Source: Campylobacter subantarcticus LMG 24377 (lineage in GTDB: Bacteria > Campylobacterota > Campylobacteria > Campylobacterales > Campylobacteraceae). From it: DNA of 64,000 nt. Position 1 is the first letter of the stretch, and the number at the start of each line of letters is the position of its first letter. This document shows, in pieces, positions 33,260-40,806 of the stretch. The position numbers and the translations under genes are program-made. The notes beneath the pieces were generated by a model. It worked only from the letters and a program-made list of their open reading frames with translations. It did no database searches and was not told where the DNA came from. The stretch spans positions 620,001 through 684,000 of the forward strand of contig NZ_CP007773.1 in NCBI RefSeq assembly GCF_000816305.1. Reading direction: 5' to 3'.

Positions 33260-33640
33260 GTATTAAATTAATGCCAAAAAGTATTAAATTAATGCCGATT
33301 TTTTTGTTTAAATATCTATTTTATAGTGCTTTGGAGCGATTTTGAATTTCGCAAAAAAAGCAAAAACCTTTCTAAATATCTATTTTATAGTGCTTTGGAG
33401 TAATTTTTGATGGTATTAAATTAATGCCAAAAAGTATTAAATTAATGCCGATTTTTTTTAAAAATCTTAAAAAATGTCTATTTTAAACTATTCAAATCTT
33501 AATATATAGATATTTTACGGTATTAAATTAATGCCAAATACTAAAAACAAGAACTTTCAAACATATGATGAATTTTGAAAATTTCAAAAAAAATGCTTAA
33601 ATATTAATATATAGGCATTCTGTGGTATTAAATTAATGCC
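33260..33640. repeat. Iteron cluster, candidate replication origin
   Basis: Six copies of the 16-mer GTATTAAATTAATGCC lie at 33260, 33281, 33413, 33434, 33520 and 33625; the first four form two pairs with 21-base spacing, about two helical turns. Identical spacing and orientation are typical of initiator-binding iterons. The repeat contains the palindrome TTAAATTAA-like core. No gene overlaps. Confidence 0.7.
33310..33400. repeat. 27-bp direct repeat within the iteron region
   Basis: AAATATCTATTTTATAGTGC continued by TTTGGAG occurs at 33310-33336 and again at 33374-33400, 64 bp apart, between the iteron pairs. Confidence 0.7.
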
Positions 33641-33750
33641 ACTTTGTATTCAATAATATAACAATTAAACATTAAATATTACTTAATATATAATATTATT
33701 TTTCTATCAAAGCTCTGATAATTAGTATTTTAACCATTTTTTTTATACTC

Positions 33751-33779
33751 TTGACTTTTTAACAAAAAATATATACAAT
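33751..33779 (+). promoter_or_regulatory. Consensus sigma-70 promoter for the structured RNA region
   Basis: TTGACT (33751-33756) and TACAAT (33774-33779) are separated by 17 bp. It is the best promoter match I saw and no protein gene follows for 650 bases, so it probably drives the structured RNA at 33800-34370. Confidence 0.65.
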
Positions 33780-33799
33780 TGCATACATATTACAATTCT

Positions 33800-34370
33800 T
33801 TTTTAGAATAGATTTAGCAGTAACAGATTAACACGATCGCACTCCGTGCTGTTACCGTGCTTTGAGTCAGATCACTCATAAAGAAGCAGTGTGTTAGCAA
33901 ACTATTGAGTATCGGTTGATTCTTAGCCGATATAAAAAACTCTTTTAATTGCTGGAAACTTTTAGCTATCTTTGGCTCTCTTTTTTAGAGAGGTAGCTAA
34001 ACGACTTTTTGCGTAAGTTGCTCGTTATACGCAAATAAGATTTTAATCTTATTTAGGATTAATATACCCCCTTATAGCTGAAAAGTTATAAGTTATGGTG
34101 AAAATTATTAATTCATGAGATGATCAGCAGCTAAGATTCTAAATTTAGAATATTGAGTTTGCAGAGTTTGGTTGTCTATGTTTTCCTTAGTTTTCTTTTT
34201 TTCTAAAAAATGGAACTCCTTATAGTTTTTTGCATAGATAACTACAACTCACAAATTCTGCAAACTCAATATTCTAAACATGAATAAAGTTCAGAGACTA
34301 TCGAAAGGATGTTATAGCGCAGAATAGATTAAGCTATAGCACAATCGAGTAGAGTAGGTTGTAAGCATAT
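33800..34370 (+). ncRNA. Large structured RNA with group-I-intron-like elements
   Basis: Non-coding and densely structured. In order: a P-like element AATTGCTGGAAACT (33948-33961), a Q-like element ATCAGCAGCTAAG (34123-34135), a 19-bp stem formed by 34148-34166 and 34256-34274, and an R-like element GTTCAGAGACTA (34289-34300). P and Q can form a 6-bp P4 (TGCTGG/TCAGCA). Other hairpins: TTTAGCTA/TAGCTAAA, GCGTA/TACGC, CTTATAGC/GTTATAAG, GTTATAGC/GCTATAGC. A proper S element (UAGUC-type) able to make P7 with R is not seen; AAGCTATAGCAC is only similar. So it may be a degenerate or non-splicing group I-like RNA, or another ribozyme-like RNA. Confidence 0.5.
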
Positions 34371-34434
34371 ATCTTCTTTTATTCTCTTATTAATTTATTT
34401 TAAAGCAAAAAATAAAACAATAAAAGGTATAAAA

Positions 34435-34866
34435 ATGAGTGAAAACATAGAAAAAAATCAAGAAAATACTAATACTACTTATTCTTATCAAGAAAGAAAA
34501 GCATTTATTCAAAATCAAAAAAAACAAGCTTTAGAAAAAAATCCACAAGCCATTGTTTTTGAAGCAAGTTCATATTTTGGAAAAAATTTCCATTCTATCT
34601 TTCAAGAAATTGACGCTACTGATTCAACTATTAGAAGATGTTGGGGATATAGCATTGATGATGAAGAGTTTAAAGAATGGAGTGATAAGTTGCAACAATT
34701 GCAAAATACACTAAATGATGTTGGGCAATTAGGTGTTAAAGTTTTAACTAAAACTAGTGCTAGTGAAATAAATTTTATGCCATTAAGAAGAAAGGTTGTA
34801 AAAGCAAAAAATGATATAGCTATGGAAAATAGCAAAGCAAAACAAGAAAAAGCTACAAAAAAATAA
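34435..34866 (+). CDS. Hypothetical protein after the structured RNA
   Basis: The 143-residue soluble protein starts MSENIEKNQENTNTTYSYQE, has a helical charged core (WSDKLQQLQNTLNDVGQLGV) and a Lys-rich C-terminus. Its first residues match the protein at 54686 (MSENIENNQEKN), hinting at a shared leader or origin. AAAGG precedes the ATG. It lies between the structured RNA and ssb. No family recognised. Confidence 0.6.
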   Translation: MSENIEKNQENTNTTYSYQERKAFIQNQKKQALEKNPQAIVFEASSYFGKNFHSIFQEIDATDSTIRRCWGYSIDDEEFKEWSDKLQQLQNTLNDVGQLGVKVLTKTSASEINFMPLRRKVVKAKNDIAMENSKAKQEKATKK

Positions 34867-34944
34867 TTGAATATATAAAGAAGATATAAAGACAACCCAA
34901 ATGGAGAGTAATTAGTATTTTTACTAATAAAAATATAGTCCATT

Positions 34945-35140
34945 CTTTAGCGTGAGCTAAAGCTGTTCTTAAATGAGCAGTATGCAAGGTTGCGTTTTGC
35001 ATAGAATATCCAAGTAAGCCATTATCAATAGTTTGTCTTTTAAATCCTATTTTAGGATTATTGTTTTATAAAAATAAACAAAATCCTAAAAAAAGGATAA
35101 TAGAAGTTTCTTCTTCTAGTGTTTATTTTTATAAGACAAT
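34945..35140 (+). promoter_or_regulatory. Structured leader upstream of ssb
   Basis: Three hairpins follow each other: CTTTAGC/GCTAAAG (34945-34962), CTGTTC/GAGCAG (34963-34980) and TATGCAA/TTGCATA (34981-35003). Then a 21-bp inverted repeat with one G-U pair joins 35059-35079 and 35120-35140. The ssb start is 32 bases further on. This could be an RNA leader or a single-strand promoter like Frpo of F. Confidence 0.5.
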
Positions 35141-35171
35141 GTCTTAAAAAATAAATTACAAGGAGAACATT

Positions 35172-35627
35172 ATGTTTAATCAAATTCAAGTTATAGGTCA
35201 TCTTACAAAAGATGTGGAAATGAGATATTTACCAAGCGGCACTGCTGTTGCAAAATCATCAATTGCTTCAAATCATAAAACAAGAGCAAATGATGGAAGT
35301 ATCCATGAGGAAACATGCTTTTTAGACTTTTCTATCTTTGGAAGAATGGCAGAAATTGCTAATCAATATCTCTCAAAAGGAAGTAAGGTTTTAGTTGTTG
35401 GAAGATTAGTTCAAAACAATTGGACTGATAGTAATGGAAATAATAGAACTAACTACTTTATTAGAGTTGGTGAAATTAAGTTCTTAGATCCAAAACAAGA
35501 ACCTCAAGAAGAAGTAGCTCAAGCTACACAAAAGCAACCTGAAGCTTCGAAAGTAGCTCAAACAGCTACTAAGAACACAAGTTCAGTAAATCAAATAGAC
35601 GATGAAACAGAAGATCTTCCATTTTAA
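35172..35627 (+). CDS. ssb: Single-stranded DNA-binding protein
   Basis: The 151-residue protein has the OB fold of SSB (FNQIQVIGHLTKDVEMRYLP, ETCFLDFSIFGRMAEIANQY, KVLVVGRLVQNNW) and the acidic C-terminal tail EDLPF that recruits partner enzymes. Plasmid leading regions typically carry ssb to protect incoming single strands. It has its own strong AAGGAG site and the structured leader at 34945-35140. A chromosomal ssb exists elsewhere in Campylobacter, so this is the element's own copy. Confidence 0.95.
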   Translation: MFNQIQVIGHLTKDVEMRYLPSGTAVAKSSIASNHKTRANDGSIHEETCFLDFSIFGRMAEIANQYLSKGSKVLVVGRLVQNNWTDSNGNNRTNYFIRVGEIKFLDPKQEPQEEVAQATQKQPEASKVAQTATKNTSSVNQIDDETEDLPF

Positions 35628-35646
35628 GATTTTCTAAATTCATCTT

Positions 35647-35736
35647 AACCCTTAGGTGGGATATTAATATCCCTCTAAGGGATATCAATATCTCTTGACT
35701 TTTGGTATATCAATGTGCTATAAGGTAAGGAGAAAA
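35647..35736 (+). promoter_or_regulatory. Repeated leader, copy 1 (diverged)
   Basis: AACCCTTAGGTGGGATATTA opens the element; GGGATATT can pair with near AATATCCC. The distal arm is poorly kept and there is no T run, so this copy is diverged. Confidence 0.5.
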
Positions 35737-35867
35737 ATGAAAGAGCTTTAGGACTGTTTATTAATGGAAGCTATTCTGTTATAAACTTAACTAACGACAT
35801 ACCGCCTTATATAATTACATTCATAGGGCTATATGTAATGTGGAAAATGGCTAAAAAAGGAGAGTAA
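35737..35867 (+). pseudogene. Small membrane protein gene broken by one base
   Basis: The ATG with AAGGAG reads only four codons (MKEL) and stops. One extra A in the AAA after the ATG would open a frame of about 43 residues with RALGLFINGSYSVINLTNDI, a membrane helix IITFIGLYVMW and end KMAKKGE. Either the gene is decayed or the A run slips. Part of the leader-controlled block. Confidence 0.4.
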
Positions 35868-35868
35868 A

Positions 35869-35970
35869 ATGGGACAATATATTGTATTAGCTTTTGCAAT
35901 AGCAGTTGCTATATTTGTGACATTTTATGACTTTGATAAAGATAAAAAAACCGATAACAATAAAAATTAA
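35869..35970 (+). CDS. Small membrane protein, 33 residues
   Basis: The peptide MGQYIVLAFAIAVAIFVTFY continues with a charged tail DFDKDKKTDNN. One membrane helix. AAAGGAGA lies before the ATG. Together with the broken gene before it this resembles small membrane pairs of phages, but I cannot name it. Confidence 0.5.
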   Translation: MGQYIVLAFAIAVAIFVTFYDFDKDKKTDNNKN

Positions 35971-35988
35971 TCGATTTTTTAATATTTC

Positions 35989-36071
35989 AACCCTTAGGTG
36001 GGAATAGATATTCCCACTTTAGGGAATTTTCTATTCCTTTTTTTATTATCAAATCAAAAAAAAGGAAAAAC
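35989..36071 (+). promoter_or_regulatory. Repeated leader, copy 2
   Basis: GGAATAGA pairs with distal TCTATTCC, followed by a T run. Compared with the common GGATAGA/TCTATCC both strands changed together, a compensatory change. The SD AAAAAGGA can pair with the T-rich strand. Confidence 0.65.
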
Positions 36072-36896
36072 ATGTCAGCAATAACAAATACAAATCAAAA
36101 TACAGAATTAAACAAAGAAAGAATCGCTCTAATTAAAAAACATTTCTTCCCTGTTGAAACTAAGATTAATAAAACAGAAATGGATTATTGTCTTAGTGTT
36201 GCAACAAAATATGGTCTAGATCCTTTCTTGCGTCAAGTATTTTTTGTTCCTCGTAAGGCAAAAGTTACAAAAAATGGTAAAGATGTGTGGGTTGAAAAAA
36301 TAGAACCTTTAGTGGGTAGAGATGGCTTTTTAGCTATTGCTCATAAAAGCGGAAAATTTGGTGGTATTCGTTCTTATAGTGAGATTAAAAACTATCCAAA
36401 ATTAGTGAATAATCAATGGCAATACACTCAAGATTTGGTTGCAATTTGTGAAGTTTATAGAACTGATACAAATAAGCCTTTTATAGTTGAAGTTGCATAT
36501 AGTGAATATGTGCAATTAACCAAAGATGAAAAACCTACAACTTTTTGGGCTTCAAAGCCTGATACTATGCTAAAAAAGGTTGCAGAAAGTCAAGCTTTAA
36601 GAAAAGCATTTAATGTGAGTGGGTTATATTCTGCTGAAGAAATGGGTGTTGGTATTACAGAAGATGAAATCATTATTGATACAGAAGCTGTTCAAAATAC
36701 TACCATTCCTGATGAAGAAAATGCAATTTCTTTGGAATATTTGACAAATGCTGTAAAGGCACTAGGTTTAGATATTGAAATTATAGGTGAATATGCAACA
36801 GTAACTGGCAATACTTATAATTTAACTGAAAATCTAAAACAACTAGGTTTTAAATACAAACCAGACACAAAGGTTTGGTATCAAAAAATTGAATAG
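36072..36896 (+). CDS. recT: RecT/Bet family single-strand annealing protein
   Basis: The 274-residue protein matches phage Bet/RecT: CLSVATKYGLDPFLRQVFFV, IEPLVGRDGFLAIAHKSGKF, FWASKPDTMLKKVAESQALR and KAFNVSGLYSAEEMG. It anneals complementary single strands during recombination. The last 60 residues are a poorly conserved tail. A Cas4-like nuclease at 39036 may be its exonuclease partner. Starts after leader copy 2. Confidence 0.9.
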   Translation: MSAITNTNQNTELNKERIALIKKHFFPVETKINKTEMDYCLSVATKYGLDPFLRQVFFVPRKAKVTKNGKDVWVEKIEPLVGRDGFLAIAHKSGKFGGIRSYSEIKNYPKLVNNQWQYTQDLVAICEVYRTDTNKPFIVEVAYSEYVQLTKDEKPTTFWASKPDTMLKKVAESQALRKAFNVSGLYSAEEMGVGITEDEIIIDTEAVQNTTIPDEENAISLEYLTNAVKALGLDIEIIGEYATVTGNTYNLTENLKQLGFKYKPDTKVWYQKIE

Positions 36897-36930
36897 TTTT
36901 TTGCAACTATTTAACTTATTATTTATTAAA

Positions 36931-37035
36931 AACCCTAAGTTGGGATACAAGCTTATCCCACTAAGGGACTTCTTTCTCTGCTATGCAGATATGCTTGTAT
37001 CCTTTTTTATTAAAAAATTAAAAAAGGAAACAGAA
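36931..37035 (+). promoter_or_regulatory. Repeated leader, copy 3 (long form)
   Basis: GGATACAAGC can pair with near TTATCCC or with distal GCTTGTATCC-T6 (10 bp). TCCTTTTTTA is complementary to TAAAAAAGGA, which holds the SD of the next gene. Nearly identical to copies at 38075, 41392 and 43535. Confidence 0.7.
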
Positions 37036-38016
37036 ATGATAAAATTCTTAAAAAAAATCTTATCAAAAAAATATTACCCAAAAACAAAAGAAGAATTAAT
37101 CGACTTAATCAATAATGAAGAAATTTGCCTATCTAGTATAGACACTTCTTCTATTGTTGATATGAGCCATTTATTCTACTATTCAAAGAGAAAAAACTTT
37201 TCTGGTATTGAAAAGTGGAATGTTTCAAATGTTGAAGACATGAGCTTTATGTTTTGTGGTTGTAAATCATTTAATCAACCATTAAACAATTGGAATGTTT
37301 CAAATGTTAAAAATATGTATGTAATGTTTAAAGATTGTGAAAATTTCAATCAACAATTAAACAATTGGAATGTTTCAAATGTTAAAAATATGTATGCAAT
37401 GTTTTGTGGTTGCGAAAATTTCAATCAACCATTAAACAATTGGAATGTTTCTAATGTTGAAGACATGAGCTTAATGTTTGATGGTTGCAAACTATTTAAT
37501 CAACCATTAAACAATTGGAATGTTTCTAATGTTAAAAATATGTATGCAATGTTTGATGGTTGCAAACTATTTAATCAACCATTAAACAATTGGAATGTTT
37601 CAAATGTTAAAAGCATGAAATCAATGTTTTGTGGTTGTGAAAATTTCAATCAGCCATTAAACAATTGGAATGTTTCAAATGTTACAAATATGAAATCAAT
37701 GTTTGATTATTGCGAAAAATTCAACCAGCCATTAAACAATTGGAATGTTTCTAATGTTAAAGACATGAGCTTTATGTTTGATTATTGCGAAAATTTCAAT
37801 CAACCATTAAACAATTGGAATGTTTCAAATGTTGAAGACATGAGCTTTATGTTTGATTATTGCGAAAATTTCAATCAACCATTAAACAATTGGAATGTTT
37901 CTAGTGTTAAAGACATGAGCTTTATGTTTTGTGGTTGTAAATCATTTAATCAACCATTAAACAATTGGAATGTTTCTAATGTTGAGGATATGTGTGGAAT
38001 ATTCAAAAGGTTGTGA
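37036..38016 (+). CDS. BspA-like (DUF285) repeat protein
   Basis: The 326-residue protein has a short basic N-terminus (MIKFLKKILSKKYYPKTKEE) and then ten full 25-residue repeats of the form NNWNVSNVxxMxxMFxxCxxFNQPL plus a broken eleventh. These are DUF285/BspA-type surface repeats, known from host- and mycoplasma-associated proteins. There is no signal peptide, so the place of action is unclear. The 75-bp DNA repeats are highly similar and could change number by recombination. The start at 37036 is set by AAAAAAGGA eight bases upstream. A one-base shift after 38000 breaks the last repeat. Confidence 0.8.
   Translation: MIKFLKKILSKKYYPKTKEELIDLINNEEICLSSIDTSSIVDMSHLFYYSKRKNFSGIEKWNVSNVEDMSFMFCGCKSFNQPLNNWNVSNVKNMYVMFKDCENFNQQLNNWNVSNVKNMYAMFCGCENFNQPLNNWNVSNVEDMSLMFDGCKLFNQPLNNWNVSNVKNMYAMFDGCKLFNQPLNNWNVSNVKSMKSMFCGCENFNQPLNNWNVSNVTNMKSMFDYCEKFNQPLNNWNVSNVKDMSFMFDYCENFNQPLNNWNVSNVEDMSFMFDYCENFNQPLNNWNVSSVKDMSFMFCGCKSFNQPLNNWNVSNVEDMCGIFKRL
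37216..38008 (+). repeat. Tandem 75-bp coding repeats
   Basis: About ten and a half copies of a 75-bp unit containing AACAATTGGAATGTTTC occur without gaps. Identity between units is high enough for slipped or unequal recombination. Confidence 0.8.
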
Positions 38017-38059
38017 TAATTTTAATCAGCGTTTAAATGGTTTTAATGTTGCAAATTAG
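38017..38059 (+). pseudogene. Out-of-frame remainder of the last BspA-like repeat
   Basis: Beyond the stop, and in another frame, the DNA reads KGCDNFNQRLNGFNVAN and stops, which is a proper repeat unit end. Removing one A from TTCAAAAGG at about 38000 would join it to the gene upstream. Confidence 0.5.
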
Positions 38060-38074
38060 CAAAAAATAAAAATT

Positions 38075-38178
38075 AACCCTAAGTTGGGATACAAGCTTAT
38101 CCCACTAGGGACTTCTTTCTCTGCTATGCAGATATGCTTGTATCCTTTTTTATTAAAAAATTAAAAAAGGAAATGAAA
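38075..38178 (+). promoter_or_regulatory. Repeated leader, copy 4 (long form)
   Basis: Same as copy 3 with GGATACAAGC/GCTTGTATCC and T6. Confidence 0.7.
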
Positions 38179-38607
38179 ATGAATACAGATAAAATCTTTG
38201 ATTATATGGCAGATAATGCAAGTAAATGGATTAATAAACAACTTACAAACGCTAAAGCAAGATCTTATGATAATAAATTAGTGTTAGAGGTTGATGGTTA
38301 TGAGTTTTTTCTCAGTGATCATGAAATCCATGAATGCGGTCGCTTATATGAAGAATCTCTAAAAATAGATAGTGAAAAATTACAAGATTTAGGTTTTGAG
38401 AATTTTGAAATATATGATGATTATTGTGCAATTATCTTTGAAGATTACAAAATGGTTTTAGAACTTACAAAAGAAGAGCTAAAAGCTATGGAGTTTAATT
38501 ATCTTATTGAAGATGATACACTATTTATCTATCAAAATGACGAAAGCTTAGAACAAGCTATGCAACACTATTTTTCAAACAATAAAAATTTCAAGGGTAA
38601 TTTATGA
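38179..38607 (+). CDS. Acidic hypothetical protein, 142 residues
   Basis: Strongly acidic protein (YEESLKIDSEKLQDLGFENF, FNYLIEDDTLFIYQNDESLE), soluble, no motif recognised. Start at 38179 rather than the in-frame ATG six bases upstream because of SD spacing. Overlaps the RHH gene that follows (ATGA). Acidic small proteins of leading regions are sometimes DNA mimics; not shown here. Confidence 0.6.
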   Translation: MNTDKIFDYMADNASKWINKQLTNAKARSYDNKLVLEVDGYEFFLSDHEIHECGRLYEESLKIDSEKLQDLGFENFEIYDDYCAIIFEDYKMVLELTKEELKAMEFNYLIEDDTLFIYQNDESLEQAMQHYFSNNKNFKGNL

Positions 38608-38750
38608 GAAATGTTAAAAAACCATTAAGCATAAGAATTCCATTGGAATTAAAAGAAGAGTTGCAAAAAATAGCAGATAAAGAATATCGCCCTTTAGCAA
38701 CTCAAATAGTAAAAATTCTTAAAGATTATGTCAAAAAACATAATAGATAG
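38604..38750 (+). CDS. Arc-like ribbon-helix-helix protein, 48 residues
   Basis: The protein reads MRNVKKPLSIRIPLELKEEL, QKIADKEYRPLATQIVKILK and DYVKKHNR: a strand followed by two helices as in Arc/MetJ repressors. It is coupled to the gene before it. Probably a DNA-binding regulator of the local transcription unit. Confidence 0.75.
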   Translation: MRNVKKPLSIRIPLELKEELQKIADKEYRPLATQIVKILKDYVKKHNR

Positions 38751-38760
38751 TAAAAATATC

Positions 38761-38823
38761 AACACTAAGTTGGGATATATTATCCCACCAGATATATTTA
38801 GTTATTAAAAAAAGGAAAAAATC
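38761..38823 (+). promoter_or_regulatory. Repeated leader, copy 5 (short, incomplete)
   Basis: CACTAAGTTGGGATATATTA opens it; GATATAT can pair with ATATATT, but the distal TATCC-T6 is missing. Confidence 0.5.
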
Positions 38824-38934
38824 ATGGAAAAAAAATTTGACTTTATAGATATTATATTTAAAACATTTGTTGTTTTTGGAGCAATAAATATGGTGATATT
38901 TTTCATCTTGTTCATTCAGCTTCTTTTTAAATAA
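38824..38934 (+). CDS. Small membrane protein, 36 residues
   Basis: MEKKFDFIDIIFKTFVVFGA followed by INMVIFFILFIQLLFK: one long membrane helix. AAAAAAAGGA is nine bases upstream. Confidence 0.55.
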   Translation: MEKKFDFIDIIFKTFVVFGAINMVIFFILFIQLLFK

Positions 38935-38950
38935 TAATATCTTTTTTTAA

Positions 38951-39035
38951 GCCCTAAGTTGGGATAGAGACTATCCCACTAGGGATATTTCTATCCTTTT
39001 TTACTTTTAAAAATAAATTAAAAAAGGAAATAAAA
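38951..39035 (+). promoter_or_regulatory. Repeated leader, copy 6 (short form)
   Basis: GGATAGA pairs with distal TCTATCC-T6, alternative near pairing GGGATA/TATCCC. Identical to the copies at 40722 and 45722. Confidence 0.7.
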
Positions 39036-39995
39036 ATGGAAAAAAATAAATTTGACTCATTTGTTGCACAAAACTTACCAAAAGCATTAAAAAAAGCTAC
39101 ATTAGAAAGCTTAGGCGATAGAAAAGAATATATAGGTTCTTCTGATATTGCTGGTTGTCTAAGAAAAGCTTATCTTGATAAAACTAATGATGTAGAACAT
39201 GATCTTGCAACTCTAATAAGATTTCAAAGAGGACATATAGCAGAAGGAATTGTTGAAGCTATGCTTGATGGATTAAATCCTACAAAACAGCTTGAAAAAG
39301 AAATTATTCATAACGATACGCCTTTAAAATGTCATATAGATTTTGCATTAGAGAGAAAAGATGAAATTGTAGTAATTGAAGCAAAAAGTGTTTCTACTTC
39401 TGTGGAAAATCCTTATTCTTCTTGGTTATTACAAGTTTCTTATCAACTTGAGATTTTATCAAGACATACTAATAAAAAAGTAAGAGCTTATATTGTAGCT
39501 ATTAACTTAAATACTGGTTGGTTTAAAAGTTTTGAGGTAGATCATAATAAATCATTGGCTGGCATTGCTTTAAATAAAGCAAGAGAATTAACCATTGCTT
39601 TGAAAGAAAAGGTTGAGCCTAAATGTGAAGAGCAGTTGTATTGTAGCACTTGCCCTCACAAATCAAACTGCCCAGCAATGATGAAAAAATCAGTTCAGAT
39701 TGATTTAAATGGTGATTTACTTGATGTAGCAAATAGATTGATTGAGTTAAATAAACTTAAAAAAGAACTAGATAAAGAATTGGAAGAGAAAAAAGCTATT
39801 ATTGAAGAATATATGCGTTCAACTGAAGCTAAAAAACTCAATATTGGCGAAAATTTTATTTCTTTATCAAATGATACTACAAGTGTAAGTTTTGATACTA
39901 AAGCTTTTGAAAAGAATGAGCCTGAACTTTATGCAAATTTATTTCAAAAGTACCAAAAAAGCTCTTCAAGAAAGGGTTATATTAGTATCAAATGA
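39036..39995 (+). CDS. Cas4-like PD-(D/E)XK exonuclease
   Basis: The 319-residue protein has the RecB/Cas4-type nuclease layout: GSSDIAGCLRKAYLD with an early Cys, RFQRGHIAEGIVEAM, CHIDFALERKDEIVVIEAKS with the D...ExK motif, LQVSYQLEIL, and a C-terminal cluster CEEQLYCSTCPHKSNCPAM. The four cysteines probably bind an iron-sulphur cluster as in Cas4. Campylobacter phages are known to carry Cas4-like genes. Next to recT it may form a two-part recombination system. A coiled tail follows. Confidence 0.82.
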   Translation: MEKNKFDSFVAQNLPKALKKATLESLGDRKEYIGSSDIAGCLRKAYLDKTNDVEHDLATLIRFQRGHIAEGIVEAMLDGLNPTKQLEKEIIHNDTPLKCHIDFALERKDEIVVIEAKSVSTSVENPYSSWLLQVSYQLEILSRHTNKKVRAYIVAINLNTGWFKSFEVDHNKSLAGIALNKARELTIALKEKVEPKCEEQLYCSTCPHKSNCPAMMKKSVQIDLNGDLLDVANRLIELNKLKKELDKELEEKKAIIEEYMRSTEAKKLNIGENFISLSNDTTSVSFDTKAFEKNEPELYANLFQKYQKSSSRKGYISIK

Positions 39996-40202
39996 ATTCA
40001 GTAGAAAAAAAACTAATAAAAAAAAGCCCAAGAAAGAGAGCTTTTTTTATTATTTAATGAGTTTAAAAAGACAATTGATAATTTGGAAGAATTTTTCTTT
40101 AAAAAAGCAAAAAATTCTAAAGAGTTTAAAGAGTTTATCTCTAAATTAGAAGAAGATAAACAACCTAAACTTTTTACTCCAGAAGAATTAAAAATTGTTT
40201 AA
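39992..40202 (+). pseudogene. Small helical protein gene broken at an A8 tract
   Basis: The ATG overlaps the nuclease stop. The frame MNSVEKKLIKKSPRK stops after 21 codons. Removing one A from the A8 run at 40018-40025 restores about 69 codons that end FISKLEEDKQPKLFTPEELK and IV at 40202. The preserved downstream frame argues for recent or reversible inactivation. Confidence 0.5.
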
Positions 40203-40206
40203 ATTA

Positions 40207-40315
40207 GCCCTAAGTTGGGATATAAGCTATCCCACTAGGGATATTAACTTCACTAAGTGTGAATATTTAAGCTTATATCCTTTTTTTAATTTTACAATTA
40301 AACAAAGGAACTAAA
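40207..40315 (+). promoter_or_regulatory. Repeated leader, copy 7
   Basis: GGATATAAGC pairs perfectly with distal GCTTATATCC-T7. Both strands differ from copy 3 (GGATACAAGC/GCTTGTATCC) in a compensatory way. Confidence 0.72.
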
Positions 40316-40705
40316 ATGAGTTTTATAACAAAGTCTAAAACTATAAAAATAGCAAATTGTTATTTAGTTGAATGTTATTGTGGAGATTATTGTAATGAAA
40401 AAATGAGACTTGGTGTTTTTTCAAGTTTTGAAAAAGCCTTGTCTTTCGTAAAAAAATCTTTTATTAATAAAAAAGATGAAATTTCATACATGCAAGAATC
40501 TAATAACACATACTTGATAACAAATGGTAATTTTCAAGGAAAATCAATCAGAAGTAGAGAATTTGAAAAATTAAGTTCTTTATTTGTTGAACCTATAGAA
40601 ATTCGCATAGTTTTTGATTGTAAAAATTTTATTCAATTATCCAGTAAAAAATTTGCTGAAATTGGTAGCAGTTTTTATCATGATGAAATTGTTTCGTTAA
40701 ACTAA
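40316..40705 (+). CDS. Hypothetical protein, 129 residues
   Basis: Soluble mixed alpha/beta protein with an early CYLVECYCGDYCNEK cysteine cluster (four Cys in residues 15-28), perhaps a metal site. Not recognised. Single gene behind its own leader. Confidence 0.55.
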   Translation: MSFITKSKTIKIANCYLVECYCGDYCNEKMRLGVFSSFEKALSFVKKSFINKKDEISYMQESNNTYLITNGNFQGKSIRSREFEKLSSLFVEPIEIRIVFDCKNFIQLSSKKFAEIGSSFYHDEIVSLN

Positions 40706-40721
40706 TTATTTGCTAAACACA

Positions 40722-40806
40722 GCCCTAAGTTGGGATAGAGACTATCCCACTAGGGATATTTCTATCCTTTTTTACTTTTAAAAATAAATTAAAAAAGGAA
40801 AAAATC
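40722..40806 (+). promoter_or_regulatory. Repeated leader, copy 8 (short form)
   Basis: GGATAGA/TCTATCC with T6 and SD-complementary strand; same as copy 6. Confidence 0.7.

Noticed and set aside
37216-38008. CRISPR or satellite-type repeat
   Set aside because: The 75-bp unit is coding and keeps frame in all copies; it is a protein repeat.
39892-40149. Plus-strand ORF overlapping the nuclease end
   Set aside because: It starts inside the nuclease in another frame and ends with a Lys/Ser low-complexity translation; the frame used by the broken gene at 39992 is more coherent.
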